The position numbers were made by a program, and so were the translations under genes. From NCBI RefSeq assembly GCF_018130825.1, contig NZ_JAFCJS010000001.1, positions 682,001-746,000 of the forward strand: a DNA stretch of 64,000 nucleotides. The letters run 5' to 3'. The notes beneath the pieces were generated by a model. It was not told where the DNA came from. It saw only the letters and a list, made by a program, of their open reading frames with translations, and searched no databases. Positions 43,581 to 51,867 of the stretch are shown here, piece by piece. Position 1 is the stretch's first letter; every line of letters starts with the position of its first letter. The DNA is from Bradyrhizobium liaoningense. Its GTDB lineage: Bacteria > Pseudomonadota > Alphaproteobacteria > Rhizobiales > Xanthobacteraceae.

Positions 43581-44951
43581 TCAGCCGACGCCGAGTGCCT
43601 TCAGCTTCCGATGCAGCGCCGACCGTTCCATGCCAACGAACTCGGCCGTACGAGAAATATTTCCTGAAAAACGGCTGATCTGTGCAATCAAATAGTCGCG
43701 CTCGAACACTTCGCGTGCCTCGCGCAGAGGCAGGCCCATGATGTGCTCGCCATTGTTGCTGGTCGGCATCGCCGGCACCATCGAGCCGACGTCCTGGGGC
43801 AACATGTCGGCGGTGATGATGACCTCCGGGCCGCCGGCGGCCAGAATCATGACCCTCTCAACATTGTTGCGGAGCTGGCGCACATTGCCGGGCCAGACAT
43901 GCGATTGCAGCACCGCCATCGCGTCCTGCCCGATCTGGCGCTTGGGCAGGCCGCTGCCGGCCGAGATCTGCTCCATGAAATAGTCGATCAGCTCCGGAAT
44001 GTCCTCGCGCCGTTCCGACAGCGCGGGCACGCGGATCGGCACCACCGAGAGGCGGTGATAGAGGTCCTCGCGGAAATGGCCGGCGGCGATCTCTTCCTCG
44101 AGATTGCGCGCGGTCGAGGAGATGATGCGCACGTCGACCTGCACCTTGGCGGTGCCGCCGACGCGCTGGAACGACTGCTCGACCAGCACGCGCAAAATCT
44201 TGTTCTGGGTCTCGCGCGGCATGTCCGCGATCTCGTCGATGAACAGCGTGCCGCCATGCGCTTCTTCGAGCGCGCCGGGCTTGCGCGGCTGCTCGCCGTT
44301 GGACTGCTCGATGCCGAACAGCTCGTGCTCCATCCGTTCGGGCGTGATCGCGGCGGCGTTGATGACGACGAAGGGACCGTCGGCGCGGCCCGAGGCCGCA
44401 TGCAGCGTGCGCGCGGTCAGCTCCTTGCCGGCGCCGGCGGGACCGACGATCAGGATGCGGCTGTTGGCCTTGGCCGCGCGCTCGATGGTCTGGCGCAGCT
44501 GGTTCATGCTGGGCGAGCGGCCGACCAGCTGGCTGGCGCTCGGCGCGAGCTGCTTCAGCTCCTTGACCTCGCGCTTGAGCCGCGAGTTCTCCAGCGCGCG
44601 ATTTGCGACCAGGATCAACCGGTCGGCCTTGAACGGCTTCTCGATGAAGTCATAGGCGCCGCGCTTGATCGCGGCGACGGCGGTCTCGATGTTGCCGTGG
44701 CCGGAAATCATCACGACCGGCAGGTCGGCATTGTCCTTCTTGACCTGCTCCAGCAGCTGCAGGCCGTCGAGCTTGGAGCCCTGCAGCCAGATGTCGAGGA
44801 ACACCAGATGCGGCCTGCGATTGGCGATCTCGGCGAGCGCCGTATCGCTGTCGCGTGCGGTCCTGGTGACGAACCCCTCGTCTTCGAGAATGCCCGCGAC
44901 GAGATCCCGAATATCGGCCTCGTCATCGACAATCAGAATTTCACTAGCCAT
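43581..44951 (-). CDS. ntrX: Nitrogen-related response regulator NtrX
   Basis: 456 residues. Receiver domain (ILIVDDEADIRDLVAGILED, phospho-Asp in LVFLDIWLQG), AAA domain with Walker A VGPAGAGKE, Walker B LFIDEIADMP, and a Fis-type HTH at the C-terminus (ISRTAEFVGMERSALHRKL). The segment where sigma-54 activators carry GAFTGA reads ELFGIEQSNGEQPRKPGALE, so the sigma-54 contact loop is absent, as known for alphaproteobacterial NtrX. Works with NtrY in nitrogen and redox control. 17 bases after ntrY. Confidence 0.95.
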   Translation of the reverse strand: MASEILIVDDEADIRDLVAGILEDEGFVTRTARDSDTALAEIANRRPHLVFLDIWLQGSKLDGLQLLEQVKKDNADLPVVMISGHGNIETAVAAIKRGAYDFIEKPFKADRLILVANRALENSRLKREVKELKQLAPSASQLVGRSPSMNQLRQTIERAAKANSRILIVGPAGAGKELTARTLHAASGRADGPFVVINAAAITPERMEHELFGIEQSNGEQPRKPGALEEAHGGTLFIDEIADMPRETQNKILRVLVEQSFQRVGGTAKVQVDVRIISSTARNLEEEIAAGHFREDLYHRLSVVPIRVPALSERREDIPELIDYFMEQISAGSGLPKRQIGQDAMAVLQSHVWPGNVRQLRNNVERVMILAAGGPEVIITADMLPQDVGSMVPAMPTSNNGEHIMGLPLREAREVFERDYLIAQISRFSGNISRTAEFVGMERSALHRKLKALGVG

Positions 44952-44968
44952 GGGTCGCGCCTGTCTGC

Positions 44969-47377
44969 TCAGCTGCCTGTTGAGGCTTCGATTTTCGTTG
45001 AATCATTGGTCTTTTCGTCCGGCTCTTTGGTTCCGTCCGCCGGCTCTTTTGTTTCCAAGTCTTTGCCGGATTCCTTGATGGATTCCGGGGACGTGTCCTT
45101 GATGTCCGGCCTGGCCGTGGGCTCAAGCGCTGGCGCCTGCTCGGCTCCCTGTGCCTTCGCAGGCTGGCCGGAGATCGCAAAGCGCATGCGCATCCAGGCG
45201 CCGCGCTGGCCTTCGCGGAAATCGGAGGCGTCCTTCAGCTCGATGCGCCCGCCATGGTCTTCCAGGACGCGGCCGACGATCGCAAGGCCAAGGCCGGTGC
45301 CCTTGGCGCGTGTCGTCACGTAGGGCTCGAGCAGCCGCGAGCGCGCCACCTTGGGCAGGCCGATGCCGTTGTCGATGACGTCGATCAGCACGTCCTCGCC
45401 CTCGCGCGACACCACGACGTCGATGCGCCCCTTGCCGAGCTCCTCCGGCGGGACCTGCTCGATCGCCTCGGTGGCATTCTTGACGATGTTGGTGACCGCC
45501 TGCGAGATCAGCCGGCGGTCGAACTGGGCCCGGAGCGGATCCTGCTTGAAGTCGGCCTCGATGTCGATTTCGGGATGGGCGACCTTCATCAGGAACACCG
45601 CCTGACGCACCGTGTCGGCGACGTCTTCGCCCTCCATCACGGGCTTGGGCATCCGCGCGAAGCGCGAGAACTCGTCGACCATGCGCCTGATGTCGTCGAC
45701 CTGGCGCACGATGGTGTCGGTGCACTGGTCGAAGATCTGCTTGTCCTTGTCCTCGGTGATCGTCTTGCCGAACTTGCGGCGGATGCGCTCGGCGGAGAGC
45801 TGGATCGGCGTCAGCGGATTCTTGATCTCGTGGGCGATGCGGCGCGCCACGTCGCCCCAGGCCGAGGTGCGCTGCGCCGAGACCAGCTCGGTGATGTCGT
45901 CGAGGGTGATGATGTAGCTGTCGTGCGGCTGGTTCTTCTCGGCGCTGACGCGGACCGAGAGATTGCGTTCCTGCCCGTCGCGGGTGATCGTGATCTGGCC
46001 CTGCACCAGGCGCTGGGTCCCTTCCCGCGCGGTCTTCATCATCTCGTCGAGCTCGGGCAGAACGTCCGAGAGCGGATGGCCCAGCGTCTCCGCTTCGGAG
46101 TGCCCGATCAGCTTCTCGGCGGAGCGGTTGAGGATGCCGACGCTGCCCGATGTGTCGACGCCGATGATGCCGGCGCTCGCCGAGGACAGCACGGCCTCGA
46201 TGAAACGGCGGCGGCTGTCGATGAGGTCGCTGGCGTTGACGAGCTCGTCGCGCTGGCTGCGCAATTCCTGCGTCATCTTGTTGAAGGTCTCACCGAGCTG
46301 GGCGAGGTCGCCCTCAGACTGATGCACCGGCACCTTCACGTGCAGGTCGCCGGTCGAAACCGTATGCGCCGCGTTCATCAGCCGCCGGATCGGCGCCACC
46401 AGCGAGTTGGCGAAGTTCAGCCCGATCAGCACCGAGGCCATCAGGATGGTGAGCGCGATCACTGCGAACATCAGGGCGAAAGCGACCTGGATTCCGAGCC
46501 GCCGCGACTCGATCTGGGCATATTCGGCGACGCTGACCTCGGTCTGCTTCAGCTGGTTGACCACGTTGGGATCGAGCGGCCGCGCGACGTAGAGGAAGGT
46601 GTCGTTGAAGGCGCGCAGGCGGATCACCGCCGCGACGTAGCTCGCGTCCGGAAGGATCGCGATCTCCGGCTGGCTCTCGCTGACATTGCTGAGAAAGTCC
46701 GGCGCCGGCGGCGAATAAGCCAGCCGCATGCCCGTGTCGGCGGATTCCAGGATGTTGGTGCTCTTGTCGATGATCATCGCGCCCGGCAGGTTGCGCGAGC
46801 TGGCGCTGGCCGTCAGCATTTCGCGGAACGAGCGGCGGTCCTGGTCGTAGAGCGGCCTGGCGTGGGCGATGTCGTTGGCCATGCCGAGAATGTCGCCCTG
46901 GATCAGCTGCGCGTGGTCCTGCATGTAGGCGCGCGCGATGTTCAGCGAGTTCTGGATGACTTCCTTGGTCGGCCCCGAGAACAGCCGGTCGAGGCCGCGC
47001 TCGAGGGTGACGTTGGCGACGACGGAGACCAGCACCGCCGGCAACAGGGCCACGATCGAGAACAGGCTGACGATCTGGACATGGAGGCGCGCCGCCGCCC
47101 TGCCCCGGCGCCGCGCCAGGATCAGCTGCCAGAGCTCGCGGACGATGATTCCGACCAGCAGCAGGATGGTGCCGGCATTGATCAGGTAGAACGAGCGGAC
47201 CACCTCCGGCGTCGGATCGATCCGGGTCAGGCCGGTCAAGACGAGGAAGGTCAAAAGGCCCGACAGCAGTGCCAGCGCCACGGCAAAGGGCGCCAGCCAG
47301 CGTCGCGGCGACCAGCGTCGCGGCTCTTCGGCTGGGGCCGTGTCAAAGGATGCGGCCGAGGTATCTGCGCTGGTCAT
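44969..47377 (-). CDS. ntrY: Nitrogen regulation sensor histidine kinase NtrY
   Basis: About 802 residues from ATG 47377; a GTG at 47452 would add 25. Two to three N-terminal membrane helices (LAPFAVALALLSGLLTFLVL), a periplasmic sensor part, then membrane helix and HAMP (NSLVAPIRRLMNAAHTVSTG), PAS (GIIGVDTSGSVGILNRSAEK), HisKA with RRIAHEIKNPLTPIQLSAER, and HATPase (DNGIGLP, GTGLGLAIV). The C-terminus is a Lys/Glu-rich tail. Phosphorylates NtrX. The usual upstream ntrBC genes are not here. Confidence 0.95.
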   Translation of the reverse strand: MTSADTSAASFDTAPAEEPRRWSPRRWLAPFAVALALLSGLLTFLVLTGLTRIDPTPEVVRSFYLINAGTILLLVGIIVRELWQLILARRRGRAAARLHVQIVSLFSIVALLPAVLVSVVANVTLERGLDRLFSGPTKEVIQNSLNIARAYMQDHAQLIQGDILGMANDIAHARPLYDQDRRSFREMLTASASSRNLPGAMIIDKSTNILESADTGMRLAYSPPAPDFLSNVSESQPEIAILPDASYVAAVIRLRAFNDTFLYVARPLDPNVVNQLKQTEVSVAEYAQIESRRLGIQVAFALMFAVIALTILMASVLIGLNFANSLVAPIRRLMNAAHTVSTGDLHVKVPVHQSEGDLAQLGETFNKMTQELRSQRDELVNASDLIDSRRRFIEAVLSSASAGIIGVDTSGSVGILNRSAEKLIGHSEAETLGHPLSDVLPELDEMMKTAREGTQRLVQGQITITRDGQERNLSVRVSAEKNQPHDSYIITLDDITELVSAQRTSAWGDVARRIAHEIKNPLTPIQLSAERIRRKFGKTITEDKDKQIFDQCTDTIVRQVDDIRRMVDEFSRFARMPKPVMEGEDVADTVRQAVFLMKVAHPEIDIEADFKQDPLRAQFDRRLISQAVTNIVKNATEAIEQVPPEELGKGRIDVVVSREGEDVLIDVIDNGIGLPKVARSRLLEPYVTTRAKGTGLGLAIVGRVLEDHGGRIELKDASDFREGQRGAWMRMRFAISGQPAKAQGAEQAPALEPTARPDIKDTSPESIKESGKDLETKEPADGTKEPDEKTNDSTKIEASTGS

Positions 47378-47581
47378 TCCGGCAATGGTGCTGAAAACGG
47401 GTCCGCGGCGGGCGGCGACTGATGTATTCGTACCACATTGTTGCTGAGACACTACAGTGTCAATTAGCCACGCGATCTCAATACCTTACCGAATTCAACT
47501 TCTTCTTTTAGCCACGATTTACCAAATCGCACGGGACCGGATTCGACTATCGCCGGTCGCTCGACGAGGTCCGCGACTGTC

Positions 47582-48046
47582 TCACTTCAGCGAAATCGTG
47601 ATCTGGCTGATGTTGGCCGCGAGCTCCAGGCCCGCCTTTGGGCCCTGCAGCACGAGGGTCACGCCCTTTTCGTTGCGCAACTGAACGCCATTGATGCCGC
47701 CGACCAGGGCGAAGCCGCCGCCGACGGAACTGTACGTCCCGGCAAAGTCAGCGACGTCCCGGATACCCGACGCCCGCCCCCCGAACCGGCCAACACTTGC
47801 GCCGGCAGTGATGCCCAAGCTGAGGCCGGCGATCCTGAAGGGATAGTTCCTGCCGCGATAGGTCAACACGCCGCTGCCCGCGCCGCCGCCGACCAGAAGG
47901 CCGGCCTTGACGATCTTGACGCGAACGTCGCCGCTCGCCTGTGCAAACGATGGCGTGGCTGGCATCGCGAGCAGGACGAGCATCAGCGCCGCGAAGCCGA
48001 TTGCGACGGCACGCAGGACGCGTTCCAGCCTAGGGCTTCTCGGCAT
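47582..48046 (-). CDS. Small secreted glycine-rich protein, paralogue of 57583-58017
   Basis: 154 residues from ATG 48046, inside the end of the DUF2950 gene (17-base overlap). A signal peptide (LRAVAIGFAALMLVLLAMPA...FAQ) precedes about 110 residues of short Gly-rich beta-like segments: GLLVGGGAGSGVLTYRGRNY, YPFRIAGLSLGITAGAS, SVGGGFALVGGINGVQLRNE, LQGPKAGLELAANISQITIS. The same order of segments recurs in the protein at 57583-58017. The pattern recalls EipA-like (DUF1134) envelope proteins, but I cannot confirm that. Third gene of the DUF3300-DUF2950 operon. Confidence 0.7.
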   Translation of the reverse strand: MPRSPRLERVLRAVAIGFAALMLVLLAMPATPSFAQASGDVRVKIVKAGLLVGGGAGSGVLTYRGRNYPFRIAGLSLGITAGASVGRFGGRASGIRDVADFAGTYSSVGGGFALVGGINGVQLRNEKGVTLVLQGPKAGLELAANISQITISLK

Positions 48047-48950
48047 CGACTTTCTTCCACGTCTGGTCTGGATCGAACAGCGTCGTGCGCGGCGCGATGA
48101 AGCTGGTCCGCGTGCCGAGATCCTTCTGGTAGACGGTGCCGGCATGGTTGACCAGAAAGGTCATCACGCCGGAATTGCCGTACTCGGCGGGCCACGCGAT
48201 CAGCGCGAAGCCGCCGATCATCTTGTCCTTGACGACATAGTTGAGCGCGCCGCCGGGCGCGTTGGGGCCCTGGCCCTTCAGAATATGGAAGTAATAGCCG
48301 TGATAGGGCGCCGGCCCGTCGCCAGCGCCTTGCTTGTAGCCTTCGGCCGTGGCCTCCGCGACCAGCGCCCCGAGTGGACTGGGATCGGCATCATCACGCC
48401 AGAACAGGCCGTCCTTCTTGCCGGCCGTGGACAGGAAGCGCTGCGCGTAGACGCCCGCCCCCTCGCCGCGATCCTTGTCGGCATATTCGTTCTGCGCGTC
48501 GACATAGGCGAGCGCGGTCTGGATCGCGTCGAGCTCGTTGCGGCCGATGCGGCGGCGAAGCACCTCGATGCGGCCTTCGTCGGTGTCGAACTCCCAGCCG
48601 TTCTTGGTGTTGACCAGTGGGATCGGGAACGGGAAGTCGTCCGGACCTAGCAGCAGCGTGGCCTTCTTGTTGCCCTCGGCCTTGATCGCGTGCTTGGCGT
48701 CATACATCGAGACGAACCGCGCGCGGATGTCGGCGTCGGAGATCTCGTCGCCGGACGAGACGATGTCGTCCGCCGCCCTGCCCAGCACCTTCAGGAGGTC
48801 GCGCGGACCGCTCTTGGCGGCCGCGGCCAGCGCCGCGGCCGCGTCCTCCGGAGTCTTGTAGGATTCCTGCGCCTGTGTCACCGATCCCAGAAGCGTCAGA
48901 ACCATGATTGCCGGCAGGACCGCGCGACAAAGCGACATCAGACCGTTCAT
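48030..48950 (-). CDS. DUF2950 family secreted protein
   Basis: 306 residues from ATG 48950, which overlaps the stop of the DUF3300 gene (ATGA). The signal peptide is LCRAVLPAIMVLTLLGSVTQAQ. Family features: YKTPEDAAAALAAAAKSG near the start, FPIPLVNTKNGWEFDTDEGR, ELDAIQTALAYVDAQNEYA, and YGNSGVMTFLVNHAGTVYQ. DUF2950 has no established biochemical function; it is commonly next to DUF3300 genes, as here. Confidence 0.85.
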   Translation of the reverse strand: MNGLMSLCRAVLPAIMVLTLLGSVTQAQESYKTPEDAAAALAAAAKSGPRDLLKVLGRAADDIVSSGDEISDADIRARFVSMYDAKHAIKAEGNKKATLLLGPDDFPFPIPLVNTKNGWEFDTDEGRIEVLRRRIGRNELDAIQTALAYVDAQNEYADKDRGEGAGVYAQRFLSTAGKKDGLFWRDDADPSPLGALVAEATAEGYKQGAGDGPAPYHGYYFHILKGQGPNAPGGALNYVVKDKMIGGFALIAWPAEYGNSGVMTFLVNHAGTVYQKDLGTRTSFIAPRTTLFDPDQTWKKVDAEKP

Positions 48951-50644
48951 GGCGCGACCTCCGCAGGAATCTTCGCGCCGCCGGCGAGCCAATCGCTGTA
49001 GGTGCGGAACTTCAGACCAAGCTTTTCGTAATGGACGCGCAGATAGCCGTCGCTGCCGCGCGTCACCGCATCAGGCATCACGCTCTCGACCTCCTGCGCC
49101 ATGACGCCGACATAGGCCTTGTCGCTGCCGATATAGCTGAAGCGATAATAGCCGAGGCCATTGCCGAGATGGCCGAGCAGCGCGATGTCGTGCTTCAGTG
49201 CGATGTCCGAGCGCCGGCCACCACCGCCGCCACCGCGGCCCCCCCCACCTCCGCCTCCACCACGGAAGCCGCCACCTCCGCCACCGCGCATCGCCATTCC
49301 GCCACCGCCGCCGCGACCGGCAAAGCTCGCTCCCCCGCCACCGCGGGGCATGCTCGCCATGCTGGAGCGACCGCGCGCCGAGGCTGCAGCAGCCGCCCGG
49401 CCGGAGGAGACGTTCATCGCGCCGCCGCGATTGCCGCCACCGCCACGGTTGCCCGCACCGCCGCCGGCACGGTTCGCAGCCTTGGCACGATCTCCGCCAC
49501 CTTTGGCACGGTCACCCCCACCCTTGGCCCGATCGCCCGCACCGGCCCGATCGCCGCCGCCCGGCCGGTCGCGCGTTCCTGCGCTGGGACGATCCCCGGC
49601 ACCAGGACGATCGCCGCGATTGCCGGCGCGATCACCGGGGCCGCCGCGATCGCCTGCACGATCGCCTGCGCGGTCTCCAGCCCCCTGGTTTGGACGCAGC
49701 ACCTGATTGCCGTCGCGGCCGCGGAAATCCATCCGGTCGGACGCACCCGCCTTCAGATTGTTGTTGCCGAAGCGCTGCTGAACGTTCGTGTTGTTGTAGC
49801 GCACACCCTGGCGATGCGCCGGATTGTGCTGCCAGCCGGTATTGATGTTGGTGTTGCGATGATTGACGTAGACGTTGCGGTTGCCCCAGTTGCAGCCGCC
49901 GCCCCAGTAATTGCCCCAGCGTCCGATCGCCCAGGCCGTGCCGAACGCGAGCCCGGCGGCAACCACGCCGGCGCCGATATAGGAGGGATAGCCCCAATAA
50001 TACGGCGGATATTCCGCATAGGGCCAGGTGCCGTAGACCGTCGCCGGATCGTAGTACGGCACATACATCGTCTCGGGATCGGCCTGCTGGATGACGACCA
50101 CCTGCTTGCCTTCCTGCGACTGGACGCTGACCTTCTGCTGCTTGGTGGTCACCAGCTTCTTGTTGTCATAGGCCTTGTTGCGCAGGCGCTGGATCGCATC
50201 CATCACGTCGGGCTGCTGGGCGAGAAAGGCGTCGCCCAGCTTCTGGGTCCAGTCGAGCTTGTCGCTCATCATGGAAAGAACTTCGGCGGTGCTCGCGAGC
50301 GCCTTGACGCTGTCGTCCCAGGCCTGCTTGTCGACCTCCGTCTTCAGCGCCTCGCCCTTCAGGGTCTTGTGCTCCTTCAGCCAGCGGTCGGCCTGCACCA
50401 CTTCGAGCGGATAGGTCGAGGCGGCCAGCACGTTGGCGAGCAGCTCGTCAGGATAGAGCGCGATCGGTGCGACCAGTGCCTCGAGCTGCTCCGGCTTCAG
50501 CAGCTCTGCTGCCGGCGCCGGCGGGGGAGCCGGCTGTGCCTGCGTGCTCGGCGTCGTCGGCTTGTCAGCCGTCTGCGCAATTGCCACGACTGGCATCGCC
50601 AGCATCAGCGCAATTGCCATCAGGGTCTTGCCGCAGCGAGACAT
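48947..50644 (-). CDS. DUF3300 protein with Gly/Arg repeats and S74-like C-terminal domain
   Basis: 565 residues from ATG 50644 (GGAGGG five bases upstream). Signal peptide to about residue 24, then the DUF3300 domain (LEALVAPIALYPDELLANVL, STYPLEVVQADRWLKEH, VPYYDPATVYGTWPYAEYP). A long low-complexity segment follows, rich in Asn (NTNINTGW), then GDRAG-type repeats, then poly-Gly/Arg. The last 75 residues (SDIALKHDI, YVGVMAQEV, DAVTRGSDGYLRVHY) match the Peptidase_S74/endosialidase-chaperone pattern. I infer an exported envelope or surface protein. A FixK-type box lies 57 bases upstream. Confidence 0.85.
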   Translation of the reverse strand: MSRCGKTLMAIALMLAMPVVAIAQTADKPTTPSTQAQPAPPPAPAAELLKPEQLEALVAPIALYPDELLANVLAASTYPLEVVQADRWLKEHKTLKGEALKTEVDKQAWDDSVKALASTAEVLSMMSDKLDWTQKLGDAFLAQQPDVMDAIQRLRNKAYDNKKLVTTKQQKVSVQSQEGKQVVVIQQADPETMYVPYYDPATVYGTWPYAEYPPYYWGYPSYIGAGVVAAGLAFGTAWAIGRWGNYWGGGCNWGNRNVYVNHRNTNINTGWQHNPAHRQGVRYNNTNVQQRFGNNNLKAGASDRMDFRGRDGNQVLRPNQGAGDRAGDRAGDRGGPGDRAGNRGDRPGAGDRPSAGTRDRPGGGDRAGAGDRAKGGGDRAKGGGDRAKAANRAGGGAGNRGGGGNRGGAMNVSSGRAAAAASARGRSSMASMPRGGGGASFAGRGGGGGMAMRGGGGGGFRGGGGGGGGRGGGGGGRRSDIALKHDIALLGHLGNGLGYYRFSYIGSDKAYVGVMAQEVESVMPDAVTRGSDGYLRVHYEKLGLKFRTYSDWLAGGAKIPAEVAP

Positions 50645-50701
50645 TCCACCCTCCATCCAACTTTCCGATCGCGAAGATCGGGGCCGCGGCATGGGCGTTT
50701 G

Positions 50702-50715
50702 TTGATCGAGATCAA
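50702..50715. promoter_or_regulatory. FixK/FNR-type box, perfect
   Basis: TTGATCGAGATCAA is an exact TTGAT-N4-ATCAA palindrome. It lies 57 bases upstream of the DUF3300 start and after the stop of the binding-protein gene, where an activator site would be expected. Assignment by motif only. Confidence 0.75.
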
Positions 50716-50761
50716 CGAAACCGGGAGCCGCCGTTCCTGTTGCAACGCGAGAGCGATGAAT

Positions 50762-51757
50762 TCACTCGATCAGCTCGGCCTCCATCAGGAGCCGGCCCGG
50801 TACCGTCAGCCCAAGCGCATTGGCCGCCTTCATGTTGATGACGAGCTCGAACTTGCTGGCGAATTGCACCGGTAGCGTGCGGATGTCCGCGCCTCGCAGG
50901 ATGCGATCGACATAGCCGGCACCTTCGCGAAACTGCTGGGTCAGGTCGGCACCGTACGACATCAGGCCACCATTGGCGGCGTAGAAGCGGACCGCGAAAA
51001 TGGCCGGCACGCGGCGCTGTGCCAGCAAGGGAATCGTCATCGCGCTCTGTGCGCTGAAGAAGCCGCCATCCGGCAACACGACGAGGCCGGCTCCATTGCG
51101 CGCCGCCGCCTCGATCACCCCCGCGATGTCGGCTCCGCTCCGAACGCTCGCACCAGTGACCTTCATGCCGAGACGGCTTTCCATCTGGTGCGCGGCCTCG
51201 ATGTAGAATGGCGCATAGGGTGCCGAGTCCGGATTGAACAGAACCGCGGCGTGAGTCATGCCGGGCACCATGTCCTTGAGCAGGCTGAGCCACTTCCCGC
51301 TCATCGAGTGCTCGTAGAGCGAGAAGCCGGTCAGGTTGCCGGTCGGTCGTGCCAGATTGGCGACCAGGCCGGTCCCGACCGGATCGGAGAGCCCGACGAA
51401 GACGATCGGAATTCGCTGGGTCGCATCGCGCAGTGCCCGGGTCGTGCCCGTGCTGGTCGCAAACAAGACGTCCGGCATGGCGGCGACGAGCTCGAGCGCC
51501 TCGAGTTTCTGCCGCGCCGGATTGGGGCCCGGCCAGCGTATTTCGAGCCGATAGTTCTGGTTGGCGATCCAGCCGCGATCGGCCAGCCCCTGCTGGAACG
51601 CATCGACACGCATCTGGGCACCGGGATCGCCCGCAACATTGCCGGTCAACACGCCCACCGAAGGCATCGACTGCCACGGTGCCCTATCCTGCCCCCGCGC
51701 GGAGACCGGAAACGCAGCCGCAGCGCCAAGCAGAGCCATGAACTCGCGGCGCTTCAT
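50762..51757 (-). CDS. Orphan ABC-type substrate-binding protein (ABC_sub_bind family)
   Basis: 331 residues from ATG 51757. The N-terminus MKRREFMALLGAAAAFPVSA has a Tat-like signal. Family features include PSVGVLTGNVAGDPGAQMRV, AFQQGLADRGWIANQNYRLE, TSTGTTRALRDATQRIPIVF and a FELVINMKAANALGL segment with the LG-type C-terminal motif. These proteins normally work with permease and ATPase partners (TrpXYZ-type), but none is adjacent. The neighbour upstream is a histidine kinase with a similar periplasmic domain, so the protein may serve sensing. FixK-type box 87 bases upstream. Confidence 0.82.
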   Translation of the reverse strand: MKRREFMALLGAAAAFPVSARGQDRAPWQSMPSVGVLTGNVAGDPGAQMRVDAFQQGLADRGWIANQNYRLEIRWPGPNPARQKLEALELVAAMPDVLFATSTGTTRALRDATQRIPIVFVGLSDPVGTGLVANLARPTGNLTGFSLYEHSMSGKWLSLLKDMVPGMTHAAVLFNPDSAPYAPFYIEAAHQMESRLGMKVTGASVRSGADIAGVIEAAARNGAGLVVLPDGGFFSAQSAMTIPLLAQRRVPAIFAVRFYAANGGLMSYGADLTQQFREGAGYVDRILRGADIRTLPVQFASKFELVINMKAANALGLTVPGRLLMEAELIE

Positions 51758-51844
51758 GATCAAACCACTATCCCCCACCATGCCCGCGCCCAGCCCGGCC
51801 ATGACGCAACCGCGAAAGGAAACGGCCTTGGTGGGCTGAAGGCT

Positions 51845-51858
51845 TGATCGAGATCAAG
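51845..51858. promoter_or_regulatory. FixK/FNR-type box, perfect
   Basis: TTGATCGAGATCAA, identical to the box at 50702-50715. It lies nine bases after the histidine kinase stop and 87 bases upstream of the binding-protein start. Assignment by motif only. Confidence 0.72.
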
Positions 51859-51867
51859 ACACCGCCG

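Noticed and set aside
45254..47422. 722-codon open frame opposite ntrY
   Set aside because: ntrY is unambiguous; the frame is Asp/Arg/His-rich antisense translation.
49200..49720. Tandem repeats that might be a CRISPR array or minisatellite
   Set aside because: They encode the GDRAG and poly-Gly part of a single open reading frame, with irregular unit length and no spacers.
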